A program made the translations under genes and the position numbers. Below, piece after piece: positions 52,704 to 62,351 of a DNA stretch of 64,000 nt. Below the pieces are notes generated by a model. It saw only the letters and a program-made list of their open reading frames with translations, was not told the origin of the DNA and ran no database searches. How positions within the stretch are numbered: position 1 is the first letter of the stretch; each line of letters begins with the position of its first letter. Source of the stretch: Methanorbis rubei (GTDB lineage: Archaea; Halobacteriota; Methanomicrobia; Methanomicrobiales; Methanocorpusculaceae); NCBI RefSeq assembly GCF_032714495.1, contig NZ_JAWDKB010000001.1, forward strand, positions 1-64,000. The letters run 5' to 3'.

Positions 52704-53126
52704 ATGGTAACTGTTATCGATGGAGAGAATCTTCTTCTCGGAAGAATGTGCAGCCTTATCGCTCAGCGCATTCTTGCCGGTGAGGAGATTGCTATCATTA
52801 ACGCCGAGAAAGTAATCGTATCCGGTTCCCGCGCGATGGTTATGGAAGAGTACTATGTAAAACGCGTCCGCGGTTCTGTTGAAGGCGGTCCGTTCTACCC
52901 GAGACGCCCGGACCAGATCGTTAAACGCACGGTCCGCGGTATGATTCCATACAAAACCCGGCCCGGAGCAGCAGCGTTCCGCCGTGTCAAGGCCTATGTC
53001 GGTGTTCCTTACGAGCTGAAGGATGCTGAGGCAGAGGTTCTTGATGCAGCACACCGCAACCGGTTAAGCAGCGCACGCTACGTTACCGTTGGTGCAATCA
53101 GCACCAACCTTGGAGCAAAGTACTAA
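52704..53126 (+). CDS. rpl13: Ribosomal protein uL13
   Basis: A 140-residue 50S protein with GENLLLGRMCSLIAQRILAG, RGMIPYKTRPGAAAFRRVKA and a C-terminal basic stretch. GAGGTGAAC in the end of rpl18e is the ribosome site. Confidence 0.96.
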   Translation: MVTVIDGENLLLGRMCSLIAQRILAGEEIAIINAEKVIVSGSRAMVMEEYYVKRVRGSVEGGPFYPRRPDQIVKRTVRGMIPYKTRPGAAAFRRVKAYVGVPYELKDAEAEVLDAAHRNRLSSARYVTVGAISTNLGAKY

Positions 53127-53139
53127 GAGGTGGAAAAAG

Positions 53140-53538
53140 ATGAAGATCATTAACACCAGTGGTAAAAGAAAGACGGCAATTGCCCGCGCAACTCTCAGAG
53201 AGGGCAAGGGCAGAGTCCGTATCAACTCGGTTCCGCTCGAGGTTTACGGCAGTCAGATCATCCGCATGAAGATTGCCGAGGCAATCGCTCTTGCACCGGG
53301 TGCAATTGACGGCGCCGATGTTGAGATTGAAGTCTCCGGCGGCGGTGTCATGGGCCAGGCAGAGGCAGTTCGTACTGCACTCGGCCGCGGCATCCTGAAC
53401 TGGACCAACGACCCGCGCATTAAAGAGGTTTACCTCAGCTACGACCGTACGCTTCTTGTCAACGATTCCCGTCAGAAGGAAGCCAAGAAGCCGCATGGAC
53501 GCGGTGCACGTGCACGGTTCCAGAAGTCGTACCGTTAA
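53140..53538 (+). CDS. rps9: Ribosomal protein uS9
   Basis: A 132-residue head protein with SGKRKTAIARATLREGKGRV at the start and the basic C-terminus GRGARARFQKSYR that reaches P-site tRNA. GAGGTGG lies 11 bases before the ATG. Confidence 0.97.
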   Translation: MKIINTSGKRKTAIARATLREGKGRVRINSVPLEVYGSQIIRMKIAEAIALAPGAIDGADVEIEVSGGGVMGQAEAVRTALGRGILNWTNDPRIKEVYLSYDRTLLVNDSRQKEAKKPHGRGARARFQKSYR

Positions 53539-53548
53539 ATTCGCTCTC

Positions 53549-53600
53549 AGAACATTTGTTCTGCAAAAGGGAGGGATCTCCCCTTCCTTTGCAAAACAAC
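53549..53600 (+). promoter_or_regulatory. Imperfect hairpin between rps9 and rpoN
   Basis: GCAAAAGGGAGGG and CCCCTTCCTTTGC form an imperfect stem around ATCT. It could slow transcription or be an RNA processing site in the long operon. Confidence 0.35.
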
Positions 53601-53627
53601 AAATTAATAACCTTAGAAGGATAACTA

Positions 53628-53816
53628 ATGATACCAGTTCGATGTTTCACCTGTGGTAAAGTAATTTCCACGGTATGGGAAGAATATCAACAGCGCAAAG
53701 CTGCCGGTGAGGACCCGAAAGAGATTCTCGACTCTCTCGGACTTGAGCGGTACTGCTGCAGACGCATGCTTCTCTCGCATAAAGAGACGGTTGATGAGCT
53801 GTATCCCTACACGTGA
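53628..53816 (+). CDS. rpoN: RNA polymerase subunit N
   Basis: The 62-residue zinc protein (Rpb10 type) starts [14 protein letters not shown]; the second metal pair is the CC in [13 protein letters not shown]. All family motifs are present. Confidence 0.96.
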   Translation: MIPVRCFTCGKVISTVWEEYQQRKAAGEDPKEILDSLGLERYCCRRMLLSHKETVDELYPYT

Positions 53817-53830
53817 TGCATGAATGATGC

Positions 53831-53905
53831 GGGGTCGTAGGGTAGCCTGGACCATCCTATTACGTTCGGGACGTAGTGACCTGAGTTCGAATCTCAGCGA
53901 CCCCA
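53831..53905 (+). tRNA. tRNA-Pro (anticodon CGG)
   Basis: Acceptor stem GGGGTCG pairs with CGACCCC, with discriminator A. The anticodon loop is TTCGGGA (CGG). T arm CTGAG-TTCGAAT-CTCAG. It lies inside the polymerase/ribosomal operon, between rpoN and rpoK, 14 bases after the rpoN stop. Confidence 0.94.
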
Positions 53906-53940
53906 TTTTTCCATTTTATGTTTTATGGATGTGATTGCCA

Positions 53941-54129
53941 ATGATATACACTCGTTATGAACGGGCCAGAATCATCGGTGCTCGTGCTTTACAGATCTCG
54001 ATGGGTGCCCCTATCCTCGTCAGAACCACAAAGATCGATCCGCTTGAGATCGCTCTGGTTGAGTACGACAGTAATATGGTCCCTATCACAGTAAAGCGCC
54101 GCATTGGTGAGAAGGTAGAGGTTCTGTAA
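53941..54129 (+). CDS. rpoK: RNA polymerase subunit K
   Basis: A 62-residue Rpb6-type subunit. [20 protein letters not shown] is the conserved region. GTGAT lies 6 bases before the ATG; a TTG two codons earlier is less likely. Confidence 0.95.
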   Translation: MIYTRYERARIIGARALQISMGAPILVRTTKIDPLEIALVEYDSNMVPITVKRRIGEKVEVL

Positions 54130-54130
54130 T

Positions 54131-55330
54131 ATGACCACAATTGATGGAGTTACTCTTCGGAGAATTCTTGACAGCCGCGGCAATGAAACCATTGAAGCGG
54201 AGATTCTGACTGCAAGCGGCGGATACGGTCGTGCATGCGCTCCAAGCGGTGCATCAACCGGTATCTATGAGGCGAAGGTGCGGCCCTGCCGCGAAGCGAT
54301 CGCTGACGCGCAGACACGCCTGATTCCTGAGCTGATCGATCTTGATTCTCAGGATCAGCGCGGTTTTGATGAGATACTGCACATCGTGGATGCAACCGAT
54401 GACCTTTCCGGTATCGGTGCAAACATCGCGGTTGCACTTTCTCTTGCAAACGCCAAAGCTGCGGCATCTGCAATGAACATGGAGCTCTTCCAGTTCCTTG
54501 GAGGAGCCTTCGTGGACCAGACGCCGCTTCCGCTCGGTAATGTTATCGGCGGCGGCGCTCACGCTGTGGGTGCGACCGACATTCAGGAGTTCCTGATTGT
54601 GCCGACCGGTGCCGGAAACGCAAGCGAAGCAGTCTTCACCAATGCACTTGTGCACAAGACGGTGAAGAGCATTCTTGTCGCGCGCGGAAAAGGCTGCGGC
54701 AAAGGTGATGAAGGTGCATGGGCTCCTCACATCAGTGATGCCGAAGCATTCGAAATTGTTGCCGAAGCAGTAAACAAGGTTCAGGATGAGACGGGAATCG
54801 AGGTCCGCATGGGTCTTGACGTCGCGGCTTCCGAGATGTGGAACGCTGATCTTGAGCGGTATGTGTATAAGAATGCAAAACGCACTACTGAGGAGCAGAT
54901 CGCATACATCGCCGAACTGGTGGACCAGTATAATCTGGTATATGTTGAGGATCCGATTCAGGAAGAGGACTTTGCAGGCTTTGCCATGTTGACCGAAGAG
55001 GTTACAGGCCGTGACACGTTAATCTGCGGCGACGATCTTTTCGTCACCAATGTTGAGCGTCTGGAAGAGGGCATTGCTCTTGAGGCAGGTAACTGCGTCT
55101 TAATCAAACCAAACCAGATCGGAACCCTGACTGATACCTTTGAGACGATCCGTCTTGCCTGTGATTACGGGTATGAGACGGTGATGAGCCACCGTTCAGG
55201 TGAAACAACCGACACTACCATCGCACATCTTGGCACGGCTTTTGGCTGCTGCTTCCTGAAGTGCGGTATTGTTGGCGGCGAGCGTATTGCTAAATTAAAT
55301 GAACTTATAAGAATTGAGGAGCATTTCTAA
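54131..55330 (+). CDS. eno: Enolase
   Basis: A 399-residue enzyme converting 2-phosphoglycerate and phosphoenolpyruvate. Motifs: [14 protein letters not shown] near 13-26, ASTGIYEA near 42-49, the metal-binding EDPIQEED and GDD, and [15 protein letters not shown] near the C-terminus. It begins one base after rpoK, as in other archaeal genomes. Confidence 0.97.
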   Translation: MTTIDGVTLRRILDSRGNETIEAEILTASGGYGRACAPSGASTGIYEAKVRPCREAIADAQTRLIPELIDLDSQDQRGFDEILHIVDATDDLSGIGANIAVALSLANAKAAASAMNMELFQFLGGAFVDQTPLPLGNVIGGGAHAVGATDIQEFLIVPTGAGNASEAVFTNALVHKTVKSILVARGKGCGKGDEGAWAPHISDAEAFEIVAEAVNKVQDETGIEVRMGLDVAASEMWNADLERYVYKNAKRTTEEQIAYIAELVDQYNLVYVEDPIQEEDFAGFAMLTEEVTGRDTLICGDDLFVTNVERLEEGIALEAGNCVLIKPNQIGTLTDTFETIRLACDYGYETVMSHRSGETTDTTIAHLGTAFGCCFLKCGIVGGERIAKLNELIRIEEHF

Positions 55331-55331
55331 A

Positions 55332-55940
55332 ATGACCGACAATGAACTTGGAATTGAATTAAACGAACCGTTAGTATCCGTAGAAGAGTATCTGGCAGCC
55401 GGTGTCCACATCGGTACCCAGCAGAAAGACGATGACATGAAGGAGTTCATCTACCGCGTCCGCTCTGACGGTCTGTATATCATTGATATCAGAAAGACCG
55501 ATGAACGTATCAAGCAGGTGGCAAAGTTCCTTGCACGTTACGAGTCCCCGAAGATCTTCGTGGTAACGTCCCGTCAGTACGGTCAGCACCCGGCACAGAA
55601 GTTCTCCAGCACGATTGGTGCAATTTCCCATGTCGGACGGTTCATCCCGGGTACGCTCACCAACCCGGTCCTTCCGAAGTACGTTGAGCCGGAAGTCGTT
55701 ATTGTTACCGACCCGATCGGAGATGCACAGGCTATCACTGAAGCTGTCCAGTCCGGTATCCCAGTCATTGCACTTTGTGATATCAACAACCAGACCAACA
55801 ATGTTGACCTCGTCATTCCGACGAACAACAAGGGTCGCAAGGCACTTTCCATGGTCTACTTCCTGCTTACCCGCGAGGTCTTGAAGCAGAAGGGCATTGT
55901 GTCCTCCCTGACCTTTGAAGACTTTGAGTCTGAGTTCTAA
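55332..55940 (+). CDS. rps2: Ribosomal protein uS2
   Basis: A 202-residue archaeal S2, with [39 protein letters not shown] and [20 protein letters not shown]. The start at 55332 directly follows the eno stop; an in-frame extension lies inside eno. It ends the operon. Confidence 0.96.
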   Translation: MTDNELGIELNEPLVSVEEYLAAGVHIGTQQKDDDMKEFIYRVRSDGLYIIDIRKTDERIKQVAKFLARYESPKIFVVTSRQYGQHPAQKFSSTIGAISHVGRFIPGTLTNPVLPKYVEPEVVIVTDPIGDAQAITEAVQSGIPVIALCDINNQTNNVDLVIPTNNKGRKALSMVYFLLTREVLKQKGIVSSLTFEDFESEF

Positions 55941-55954
55941 ACTTCTCGGATACA

Positions 55955-55975
55955 ATTTTTTTTTCTTTTTTGTGA
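55955..55975 (+). terminator. Oligo-T terminator of the ribosomal/polymerase operon
   Basis: A run of eight T's, a C and six T's lies 15 bases after the rps2 stop. Confidence 0.5.
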
Positions 55976-56011
55976 ACTTTTGTTTGTTGGATTTTCTGTC
56001 TTTAATTCTTG

Positions 56012-56056
56012 GCAGCTCACGAGACGCAGGCCGCAGGCATGCGTCTCGTGGGCGGC
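56012..56056. repeat. Short hairpin element, family copy 8
   Basis: Arms CACGAGACGC (56018-56027) and GCGTCTCGTG (56041-56050) pair perfectly around AGGCCGCAGGCAT. GGCCGCAGGCATGCG is shared with the right end of the 7.3 kb element, and GTGGGCGGCTCAT with the 49.5 kb copy. It lies between rps2 and the MEMO gene. Confidence 0.6.
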
Positions 56057-56204
56057 TCATAAACACACCCTGACGCAATCATTAAAGCCCCGCCAAACCA
56101 ACACATAATCACCTTCACACGCCAGCCCGCAATATCTCAATAGTATCTTTCGCGGGACCTGCGGACGAAAAATTTGGTTACGGCGTAAAATCCGTTTGAT
56201 ATCT

Positions 56205-57062
56205 ATGAAAATAGAGGGAACTTCTGCATGCTGCTCCTCAGCCGGTACGGCGACCGCGCGGCCTGTAACACTTGCGGGTATGTTTTACCCTGCTGACGCA
56301 GAGGAGCTGACATCTCTGCTTGATGCGTTTTTTTCTTCTACGGTTACGTCTGTAACCTCTCCGTACGGTGTGTTGGTTCCGCATGCAGGCTACATTTACT
56401 CGGGAAAAACTGCTGCATGCGCTTATGCGAAAATTCCCGAGACGTTTTCCGGAACATTTGTGATTGTCGGCCCGAGCCATGCAGGATGTATGACCGTTTC
56501 CGGCGACTGTTCCTGGGAGACGCCGCTCGGTCCGGTTGCGGCCGATATAGAACTTGTTGCTGCTTTTGCTGATGCAGGCATTCCAACTAAAAACGATCTG
56601 ATGCGTGTTCAGGAGAACTCTCTTGAGACGCAGATGCCCTTTATCCGCTACCGGTTCCCGCAGGCAAAAGTTGCGCCGATCCTGCTTGGTGATCAGTCCT
56701 TGGCCTCGGCCCGCACTGTTGCTGCCGCAATCACCAAAGCGATTGATGCGAGTCATGCCGCGAGCGGCAGTGTCGTCATCATTGCTTCCGGTGACGGCTC
56801 GCATTATGTTCCTGCCAAAGTTGCCGAACATGATGACCTCACGGTTCTTGCCGCAGCAGCAAAACTTGACGTGGATTTGTTCTACGAAACTCTCATGACG
56901 GTGAGGCCCTCGATGTGCGGATACGGATGCATCGCTGTGATGCTGCTGGTTGGAAAACATCTCGGCGCACACGAAGCAAAACTGATCATGTATCAGACCT
57001 CGGGTGACGCGACCGGCGACGACCGCGAGGTCGTCGGGTATGCAGCTATGGAGGTCGTCTGA
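56205..57062 (+). CDS. MEMO1-family protein
   Basis: A 285-residue protein of the MEMO family, related in fold to non-heme iron dioxygenases. Landmarks: AGMFYPADAEELTSLLDAFF, VPHAGYIYSGKTAACAYAKI, VGPSHAG, ENSLETQMPFI and ASGDGSHYVP. In archaea it is often next to mevalonate pathway genes, as here, but its reaction is unknown. ATG at 56205 is preferred; it is separated from mvk by one base. Confidence 0.93.
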   Translation: MKIEGTSACCSSAGTATARPVTLAGMFYPADAEELTSLLDAFFSSTVTSVTSPYGVLVPHAGYIYSGKTAACAYAKIPETFSGTFVIVGPSHAGCMTVSGDCSWETPLGPVAADIELVAAFADAGIPTKNDLMRVQENSLETQMPFIRYRFPQAKVAPILLGDQSLASARTVAAAITKAIDASHAASGSVVIIASGDGSHYVPAKVAEHDDLTVLAAAAKLDVDLFYETLMTVRPSMCGYGCIAVMLLVGKHLGAHEAKLIMYQTSGDATGDDREVVGYAAMEVV

Positions 57063-57063
57063 A

Positions 57064-57936
57064 ATGGCAACATGGAGTGCTCCGGGGAAAGTTTTCCTCT
57101 TCGGTGAACATGCCGTTGTCTACGGAAAGCCGGGCATTGCGATGGCAATCAAACCTCGCGTAATCGTTACGGTTCGCGAGTCAAGATACCATCAGAAACC
57201 AAACTCCCCCTACATCGCCGAATGCTTCCGGTTGATGGATGTCAAAGGAAGTGTCTATGTCAGATCCCAGCTGCCGAGTTCGTCCGGACTCGGTTCATCA
57301 GCAGCCGTAACGGTTGCAACTCTGTGTGCCATCAACGACGAGTTCGAGCTCAAAAAGACCAAGACCGAGATCGCCGATCTCGCTCATCAGGTGGAGATGT
57401 CAGCACAAAACGGACGCGCCAGCGCGACCGACACCTATGTCTCCACCTTCGGCGGCATGGTTCTTGTCCGCGGCAGTGAAAAACGGCGTCTTCTGCCTCC
57501 GCAGAACTTCTCGCTGGTGATCGGCAACACCCTTGTCTCCCACAGCACATCTGAGATGGTGGGAAAAGTTGCCGAGCTTCGCAAGAACTCACCTGACATT
57601 GCAGAGCCGATTCTTGACTCGATTGCTGCCATCACCATGCATGCGATGCACAACCTCGACAACCAAAAAGAGTTCGGCAACCTGATGAACATGAACCATG
57701 CGCTGCTCGACGCTCTTGGCGTCGGCCATCCGATGCTTTCAAAACTTGTTCTCGCTGCACGTTCCGCAGGAGCGTACGGCGCGAAGACAACCGGTGCCGG
57801 AGGCGGCGGGTCCATGTATGCAATCTGTTCGAAGAGCTCCCGCAACCGTGTCGCGGGCGCAATCGAAGGATGCGATGCCCGCGCCATCACCACCACCATT
57901 GACACCGACGGTGCACGGAAGGAAAAAGATGAGTGA
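57064..57936 (+). CDS. mvk: Mevalonate kinase
   Basis: A 290-residue GHMP kinase that phosphorylates mevalonate for isoprenoid (archaeal lipid) synthesis. Motifs: APGKVFLFGEHAVVYGKPGI at 6-25, ATP-binding PSSSGLGSSAA at 71-81 and KTTGAGGGGSMYA at 241-253. It overlaps ipk by 8 bases. Confidence 0.96.
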   Translation: MATWSAPGKVFLFGEHAVVYGKPGIAMAIKPRVIVTVRESRYHQKPNSPYIAECFRLMDVKGSVYVRSQLPSSSGLGSSAAVTVATLCAINDEFELKKTKTEIADLAHQVEMSAQNGRASATDTYVSTFGGMVLVRGSEKRRLLPPQNFSLVIGNTLVSHSTSEMVGKVAELRKNSPDIAEPILDSIAAITMHAMHNLDNQKEFGNLMNMNHALLDALGVGHPMLSKLVLAARSAGAYGAKTTGAGGGGSMYAICSKSSRNRVAGAIEGCDARAITTTIDTDGARKEKDE

Positions 57937-58681
57937 AATTACCGTACTCAAACTCGGCGGCAGCGTAGTCACCAAAAAATCCGAGACAGGCGTCATTGAC
58001 ACCGTACGGATCCGCGAGCTTGCTGCACAGATTGCTCCGGTCGCAAAGTCGGTGCCGCTTGTGATCGTTCACGGCGCTGGCTCCTGCGGTCATCCGGAAG
58101 CCAAAGCCTACCACATTCAGGACGGCGTCACCAACGAAAATGCCGAAGGCATTGCGGTCACGCACTTTGCGGTCCGCAGACTCAACGAGGAGTTTGTCGC
58201 AGTCCTTCGTGAGGAAGGAGTTGACGCGGTATGCATGCATCCGTTCTGCAGCAGCCTTGCGCAGAACGGCCGTCTGCTCTACTCAGGCGAGGAACAGATC
58301 AAAGCAATGCTTCGTCTCGGTGTCGTTCCGGTACTGCACGGTGATGTGGTGATGGATACTATTCGCGGAGCGGTGATCGTCTCAGGTGATCAGATTGTGC
58401 CTGCCATGGCCAAGGCTCTTGGCGCAACCCGCGTCGGCGTTGCAACCGATGTCCCTGGAGTTCTCTCTGAAGGCTCGGTAGTTCCTGTCATTACCCGCGA
58501 AAATGTCGGATCCATTGATCTCGGCGACTCCTCGAATACTGATGTGACCGGAGGAATGCGAGGAAAAGTCGAAGAGCTTCTGCTTCTGGCAGATGCCGGC
58601 ATCTCATCGCACCTCTTTCACATATCCCGTGTGATGGACTTCCTTGAAGACCACGAGCACGGCGGAACAACTGTTCGGTAA
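57929..58681 (+). CDS. ipk: Isopentenyl phosphate kinase
   Basis: A 250-residue amino-acid-kinase fold enzyme that phosphorylates isopentenyl phosphate to IPP, the key step of the archaeal modified mevalonate route. LKLGGSVVTKK at 7-17 and GAGSCGH with the likely catalytic His55 are visible. Its start lies in the end of mvk with GGAAGGAAAAAG upstream. Confidence 0.94.
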   Translation: MSEITVLKLGGSVVTKKSETGVIDTVRIRELAAQIAPVAKSVPLVIVHGAGSCGHPEAKAYHIQDGVTNENAEGIAVTHFAVRRLNEEFVAVLREEGVDAVCMHPFCSSLAQNGRLLYSGEEQIKAMLRLGVVPVLHGDVVMDTIRGAVIVSGDQIVPAMAKALGATRVGVATDVPGVLSEGSVVPVITRENVGSIDLGDSSNTDVTGGMRGKVEELLLLADAGISSHLFHISRVMDFLEDHEHGGTTVR

Positions 58682-58688
58682 CGAAATC

Positions 58689-59756
58689 ATGACAAAGGCG
58701 AAACTTACCTCATCACGCAAGATGGATCATCTGCGTATCTGCAGTCAGGAGAACATCGAAACAGGAACCACGCTCTTTGACGACGTGCATCTGGTACACT
58801 GTGCCCTGCCCGAATGCGATATGGATGCAATCGATCTCTCGGTTGAGTTTCTCGGAAAACGTCTCGGCTCTCCGCTGTTTATTGCGGCGATGACCGGCGG
58901 TCATCCTGATACTGCTGAGGTAAACCGTGTTCTTGCAGCTGCCGCAGAAAAGTACCGGCTCGGTATTGGTGTCGGCTCCCAGCGTGCGGCTCTTGAAAAA
59001 CCTGAGCTTGCCGACTCGTTTGCGATTGTCCGCGAGACCGCTCCGCATGCCTTTGTCTGCGGAAATCTCGGTGCCGTCCAGCTCGCAGAGCATGGTGCCG
59101 AGTGGGCGGAGCGCGCTGTTGAGATGATTGAGGCTGACGCTCTCTGCATTCATCTGAACTTTTTGCAGGAGGTAATCCAGCCGGAAGGCGACCGTTCCGC
59201 AGTCGGATGCCTTGAGGCAATCCGGCAGTGCTGCAAAGATGTGAAGTTTCCAATCATCGTCAAAGAGACCGGAAACGGAATCTCCCGCGAGGTCGCGTCC
59301 CAGCTCTGGGATGCAGGCGTTGCCGCCATTGACACCGGAGGTGTCGGCGGAACCTCGTGGGCGAAGATAGAAGGAATCCGCGCTGATGAGCGCGGGGCTG
59401 CCGGTGATAAAGCACTCCGGGAACTTGGGGATTCCCTCCTTACGTGGGGAATTCCAACAGCATTGAGTGTTTTTGAGGTAGCCGGGACCAGAAAAGGACC
59501 TGTGATCGCAACCGGCGGGCTGCGCTCAGGTCTTGACATCGCAAAAGGAATAGCTCTCGGGGCAACCCTCGGGGGCATGGCTCTTCCCCTGCTCTCTCCG
59601 GCACTGTCCGGCGAAGAGGAGACGTATGCGAGCATTGACTCGATTCATTACCAGCTTCGTGCGGCAATGTTTCTGACCGGCTCTGCAGATGTTTCCGCGC
59701 TTCAGTCCGCACGGACCTATATTACCGGAACGCTGCGGGAGATGACCCTGGAATAA
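58689..59756 (+). CDS. fni: Type 2 isopentenyl-diphosphate isomerase
   Basis: A 355-residue FMN- and NADPH-dependent enzyme converting IPP and DMAPP. SRKMDHLRICSQENIETG at the start, IAAMTGGHPDTA, GVGSQRAALEKPE, VKETGNGIS and ATGGLRSGLDIAKGIALGA match the family. It follows ipk by 7 bases. Confidence 0.96.
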   Translation: MTKAKLTSSRKMDHLRICSQENIETGTTLFDDVHLVHCALPECDMDAIDLSVEFLGKRLGSPLFIAAMTGGHPDTAEVNRVLAAAAEKYRLGIGVGSQRAALEKPELADSFAIVRETAPHAFVCGNLGAVQLAEHGAEWAERAVEMIEADALCIHLNFLQEVIQPEGDRSAVGCLEAIRQCCKDVKFPIIVKETGNGISREVASQLWDAGVAAIDTGGVGGTSWAKIEGIRADERGAAGDKALRELGDSLLTWGIPTALSVFEVAGTRKGPVIATGGLRSGLDIAKGIALGATLGGMALPLLSPALSGEEETYASIDSIHYQLRAAMFLTGSADVSALQSARTYITGTLREMTLE

Positions 59757-59799
59757 TGCCGATGTCGCAATGGTCCACAATTTAATTTGGAGAATATGA

Positions 59800-61143
59800 A
59801 TGGTTGACATAGAAGTCATTGCTGTTGGCGGATACAACGAGGTCGGAAGGAATATGACCGCTGTCCGCGTCGGCAAAGAGATCGTTATCTTTGATATGGG
59901 TCTGTATCTTGACCCGATATCAGGAAACAACAATGTAGAAATGGAGAACATGCACTCGCTGGATCTGATCCAGATTGGTGCAATCCCTGACGATACCGTG
60001 ATGAACTCTGTCGAGGGAACGGTGAAGGCGATCGTTTGTACGCACGGCCACCTTGACCACATCGGTGCGGTTCAGAAGCTTGCCCACCGCTACAACTGCC
60101 CGATCATCGCAACGCCGTACACGACAGAGCTTATCAAGCAGCAGATCGAGGGAGAACGCAAGTTCTCGGTGACGAACAAGACCTTTGCGCTGAAAGCCGG
60201 AGGCAAGTACACCATCTCGCAGCATCTGACGCTTGAGTTCGTTCGCATTCAGCACAGTATCATCGACTCGGCAATTGCGGTGCTTCACACGCCGGCGGGT
60301 TGTGTGGTGTATGCCAACGATTTCAAACTGGATATGACGCCGGTGATCGGCGAGGCTCCGGATCTTGCACGTCTGCGTGCGATCGGTAAGGAAGGCGTGA
60401 AGCTCTTGATCGTTGAGTCGTTGAATCTTGACGACCGCGGCTACTCTCCAAGTGAACAGGTGGCACGGCTTCGCGTTCGCGATGCCATCACCCGCTGCGA
60501 GGATGACAAGAACGCGATCATTGTCTCGACGTTTGCATCACAGATTGCGAGAATCAAATCCATCACCGAGTGTGCACGCGAGATTGACCGGACCCCGATC
60601 CTCCTCGGAAGATCGATGGAGAGGTACAACGGTACTGCAGAGGTCATGAAGATGGTTGCGTTCCCGCAAGGAACGAGCATCTACGGCAACCGCAAGACCA
60701 CCGACCGTATGCTGCGCCGCGTTGCAAAGGAAGGAAAGGAGAAGTTCCTTCTTGTGGTGACCGGTCACCAGGGTGAGCCGGGCTCGATGCTTTCCCGCAT
60801 GGCGATGGGCGAGACACCATTCAAGGTCGAGAAGGGTGACAAGGTAATGTTTTCCGCAAACATTATTCCAAATCCGGTGAACTATGCACAGCGTGCCGAG
60901 GTTGATCGTCTGCTGCTGCGGCAGGGTGCCCGCATCTTTGATGGTCTGCATGTTACGGGACACGCGTACTATCAGGAGCATTATGATCTGCTTTCTATGC
61001 TGAACCCTGAGCACATTGTTCCGTCCCATGGTCCGTTTGAGATGAAGGGCGGGTATGTGACGCTCAGCCGCGAGTTCGGTTACACGCTGAACCGTGATGT
61101 TCACATTATGCAGAACGGGGACCGTCTGGTTCTTCCGAAATAA
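59800..61143 (+). CDS. rnj: Archaeal ribonuclease J
   Basis: The 447-residue metallo-beta-lactamase/beta-CASP ribonuclease has THGHLDHIG (82-87 metal site), VEYANDF-like VVYANDFKLDMTP and the C-terminal PSHGPFEMKGG. aRNase J is a 5'-3' exonuclease in RNA decay. Its place between fni and idsA is common in euryarchaea. Confidence 0.94.
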   Translation: MVDIEVIAVGGYNEVGRNMTAVRVGKEIVIFDMGLYLDPISGNNNVEMENMHSLDLIQIGAIPDDTVMNSVEGTVKAIVCTHGHLDHIGAVQKLAHRYNCPIIATPYTTELIKQQIEGERKFSVTNKTFALKAGGKYTISQHLTLEFVRIQHSIIDSAIAVLHTPAGCVVYANDFKLDMTPVIGEAPDLARLRAIGKEGVKLLIVESLNLDDRGYSPSEQVARLRVRDAITRCEDDKNAIIVSTFASQIARIKSITECAREIDRTPILLGRSMERYNGTAEVMKMVAFPQGTSIYGNRKTTDRMLRRVAKEGKEKFLLVVTGHQGEPGSMLSRMAMGETPFKVEKGDKVMFSANIIPNPVNYAQRAEVDRLLLRQGARIFDGLHVTGHAYYQEHYDLLSMLNPEHIVPSHGPFEMKGGYVTLSREFGYTLNRDVHIMQNGDRLVLPK

Positions 61144-61167
61144 CCAAAAAATTTGAGAGTGTGTATT

Positions 61168-62139
61168 ATGGATTTATCTGAGTATCTGAAGTCTGTTGCC
61201 GAGAAAGTTGATCAGGAGGCGGACGAGTACAGCAAAGCGACCGACACGACACTGCAGAAGGCGTCAGCCCATCTGCTGCTCGGCGGCGGCAAGCGTCTGA
61301 GACCTGCGATGGTTCTTCTTGCAGCAGACGCTGTCCGCAAGGGTGCGTCGGCAGATATTTTCTCTGCTGCTCTTGCTCTTGAGTGGACTCACACGTTCAC
61401 GCTGGTTCATGATGATATTATGGACGGCGATTCGCTGCGCCGCGGACGGCCGACGGTTCATGTGGTGTGGAACGAGGCAACGGCAATTCTTGCAGGCGAT
61501 GTTTTGTATGCAAGGGCGTTTGAGTATCTGTGTTCGGTGAAGAATGCAAGCGCTGAGTCGAAGGTGAAGGCTGTTCAGATGCTGTCTCATGCATGCTATG
61601 AGATCTGCGAGGGTCAGGAGGAGGATGTTTCCTTTGAGACCCGGAGTGATGTCAAGGCATCCGAGTATCTTGAGATGGTCCGAAAGAAGACGGGTGTTTT
61701 GTATGCGGCAGCTGCCGGTATCGGCGCGGCTCTTGCTGGAGGAGACGCCAAGCAGATTGCAGCATTCTATACGCTTGGTCAGAACACGGGAATTGCGTTC
61801 CAGATTCAGGACGATATCATTGATCTGATGACGCCGCCTGAGGTTTCTGGTAAGGATCAGGCATCAGATCTTCGCGAGAACAAGCAGACGCTTCTGGCAA
61901 TTACTGCACGCGAGATGGGTGTTGATTTGTCAAAGTACCACAAGGATCATCTTACAAAGGAAGAGATTGCCGAGGCAATTGCCCTTCTTGAGAAGTCGGG
62001 TGTGCTTGGCAAGGTTCGCGGTATTTCTGAGAAGATGATCGCTGACTCCAAGACCGGTCTTGCAGCAGTTGTTCCGGCATCTGAAGAGCGGGATCTGATC
62101 TTTGAGATGGTGGACTTCTTTATTACGAGAGGGTACTAA
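61168..62139 (+). CDS. idsA: Geranylgeranyl/farnesyl diphosphate synthase
   Basis: The 323-residue trans-prenyl synthase has the first aspartate motif DDIMD at 82-86 and the second DDIID (in FQIQDDIIDLM). Phe77, fifth residue before the first motif, is the position that limits chain length to about C20 in archaeal enzymes, so geranylgeranyl diphosphate for lipids is the expected product. ATG at 61168 is preferred over an upstream TTG. Confidence 0.95.
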   Translation: MDLSEYLKSVAEKVDQEADEYSKATDTTLQKASAHLLLGGGKRLRPAMVLLAADAVRKGASADIFSAALALEWTHTFTLVHDDIMDGDSLRRGRPTVHVVWNEATAILAGDVLYARAFEYLCSVKNASAESKVKAVQMLSHACYEICEGQEEDVSFETRSDVKASEYLEMVRKKTGVLYAAAAGIGAALAGGDAKQIAAFYTLGQNTGIAFQIQDDIIDLMTPPEVSGKDQASDLRENKQTLLAITAREMGVDLSKYHKDHLTKEEIAEAIALLEKSGVLGKVRGISEKMIADSKTGLAAVVPASEERDLIFEMVDFFITRGY

Positions 62140-62147
62140 CCGACCCG

Positions 62148-62209
62148 CTAAAACCGTAATGTGAGTGTCCGAACGCCATAGGCGTTCGGACACTCACACG
62201 GTTTTACCG
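62148..62209 (+). terminator. Strong hairpin after idsA
   Basis: A perfect 17-base stem (GTGAGTGTCCGAACGCC, loop ATA, complement) at 62161-62197 is extended by flanking AAAACCGT and ACGGTTTT. No T run follows directly, so it may act as an RNA stabiliser or bidirectional terminator rather than a simple one. Confidence 0.55.
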
Positions 62210-62351
62210 GCGCGGTCCACTCGCTTCGCTCGGTTGTAGTGGTTGACTGGGGACAAGTAATTGTTGTTCTGTTTTTGTTGTGTTGTTTGATTGTTGGATT
62301 TTTTTTAATCCCTCTGGTTCATATTGACTGACGGCAATATTTTGTAGAGTT

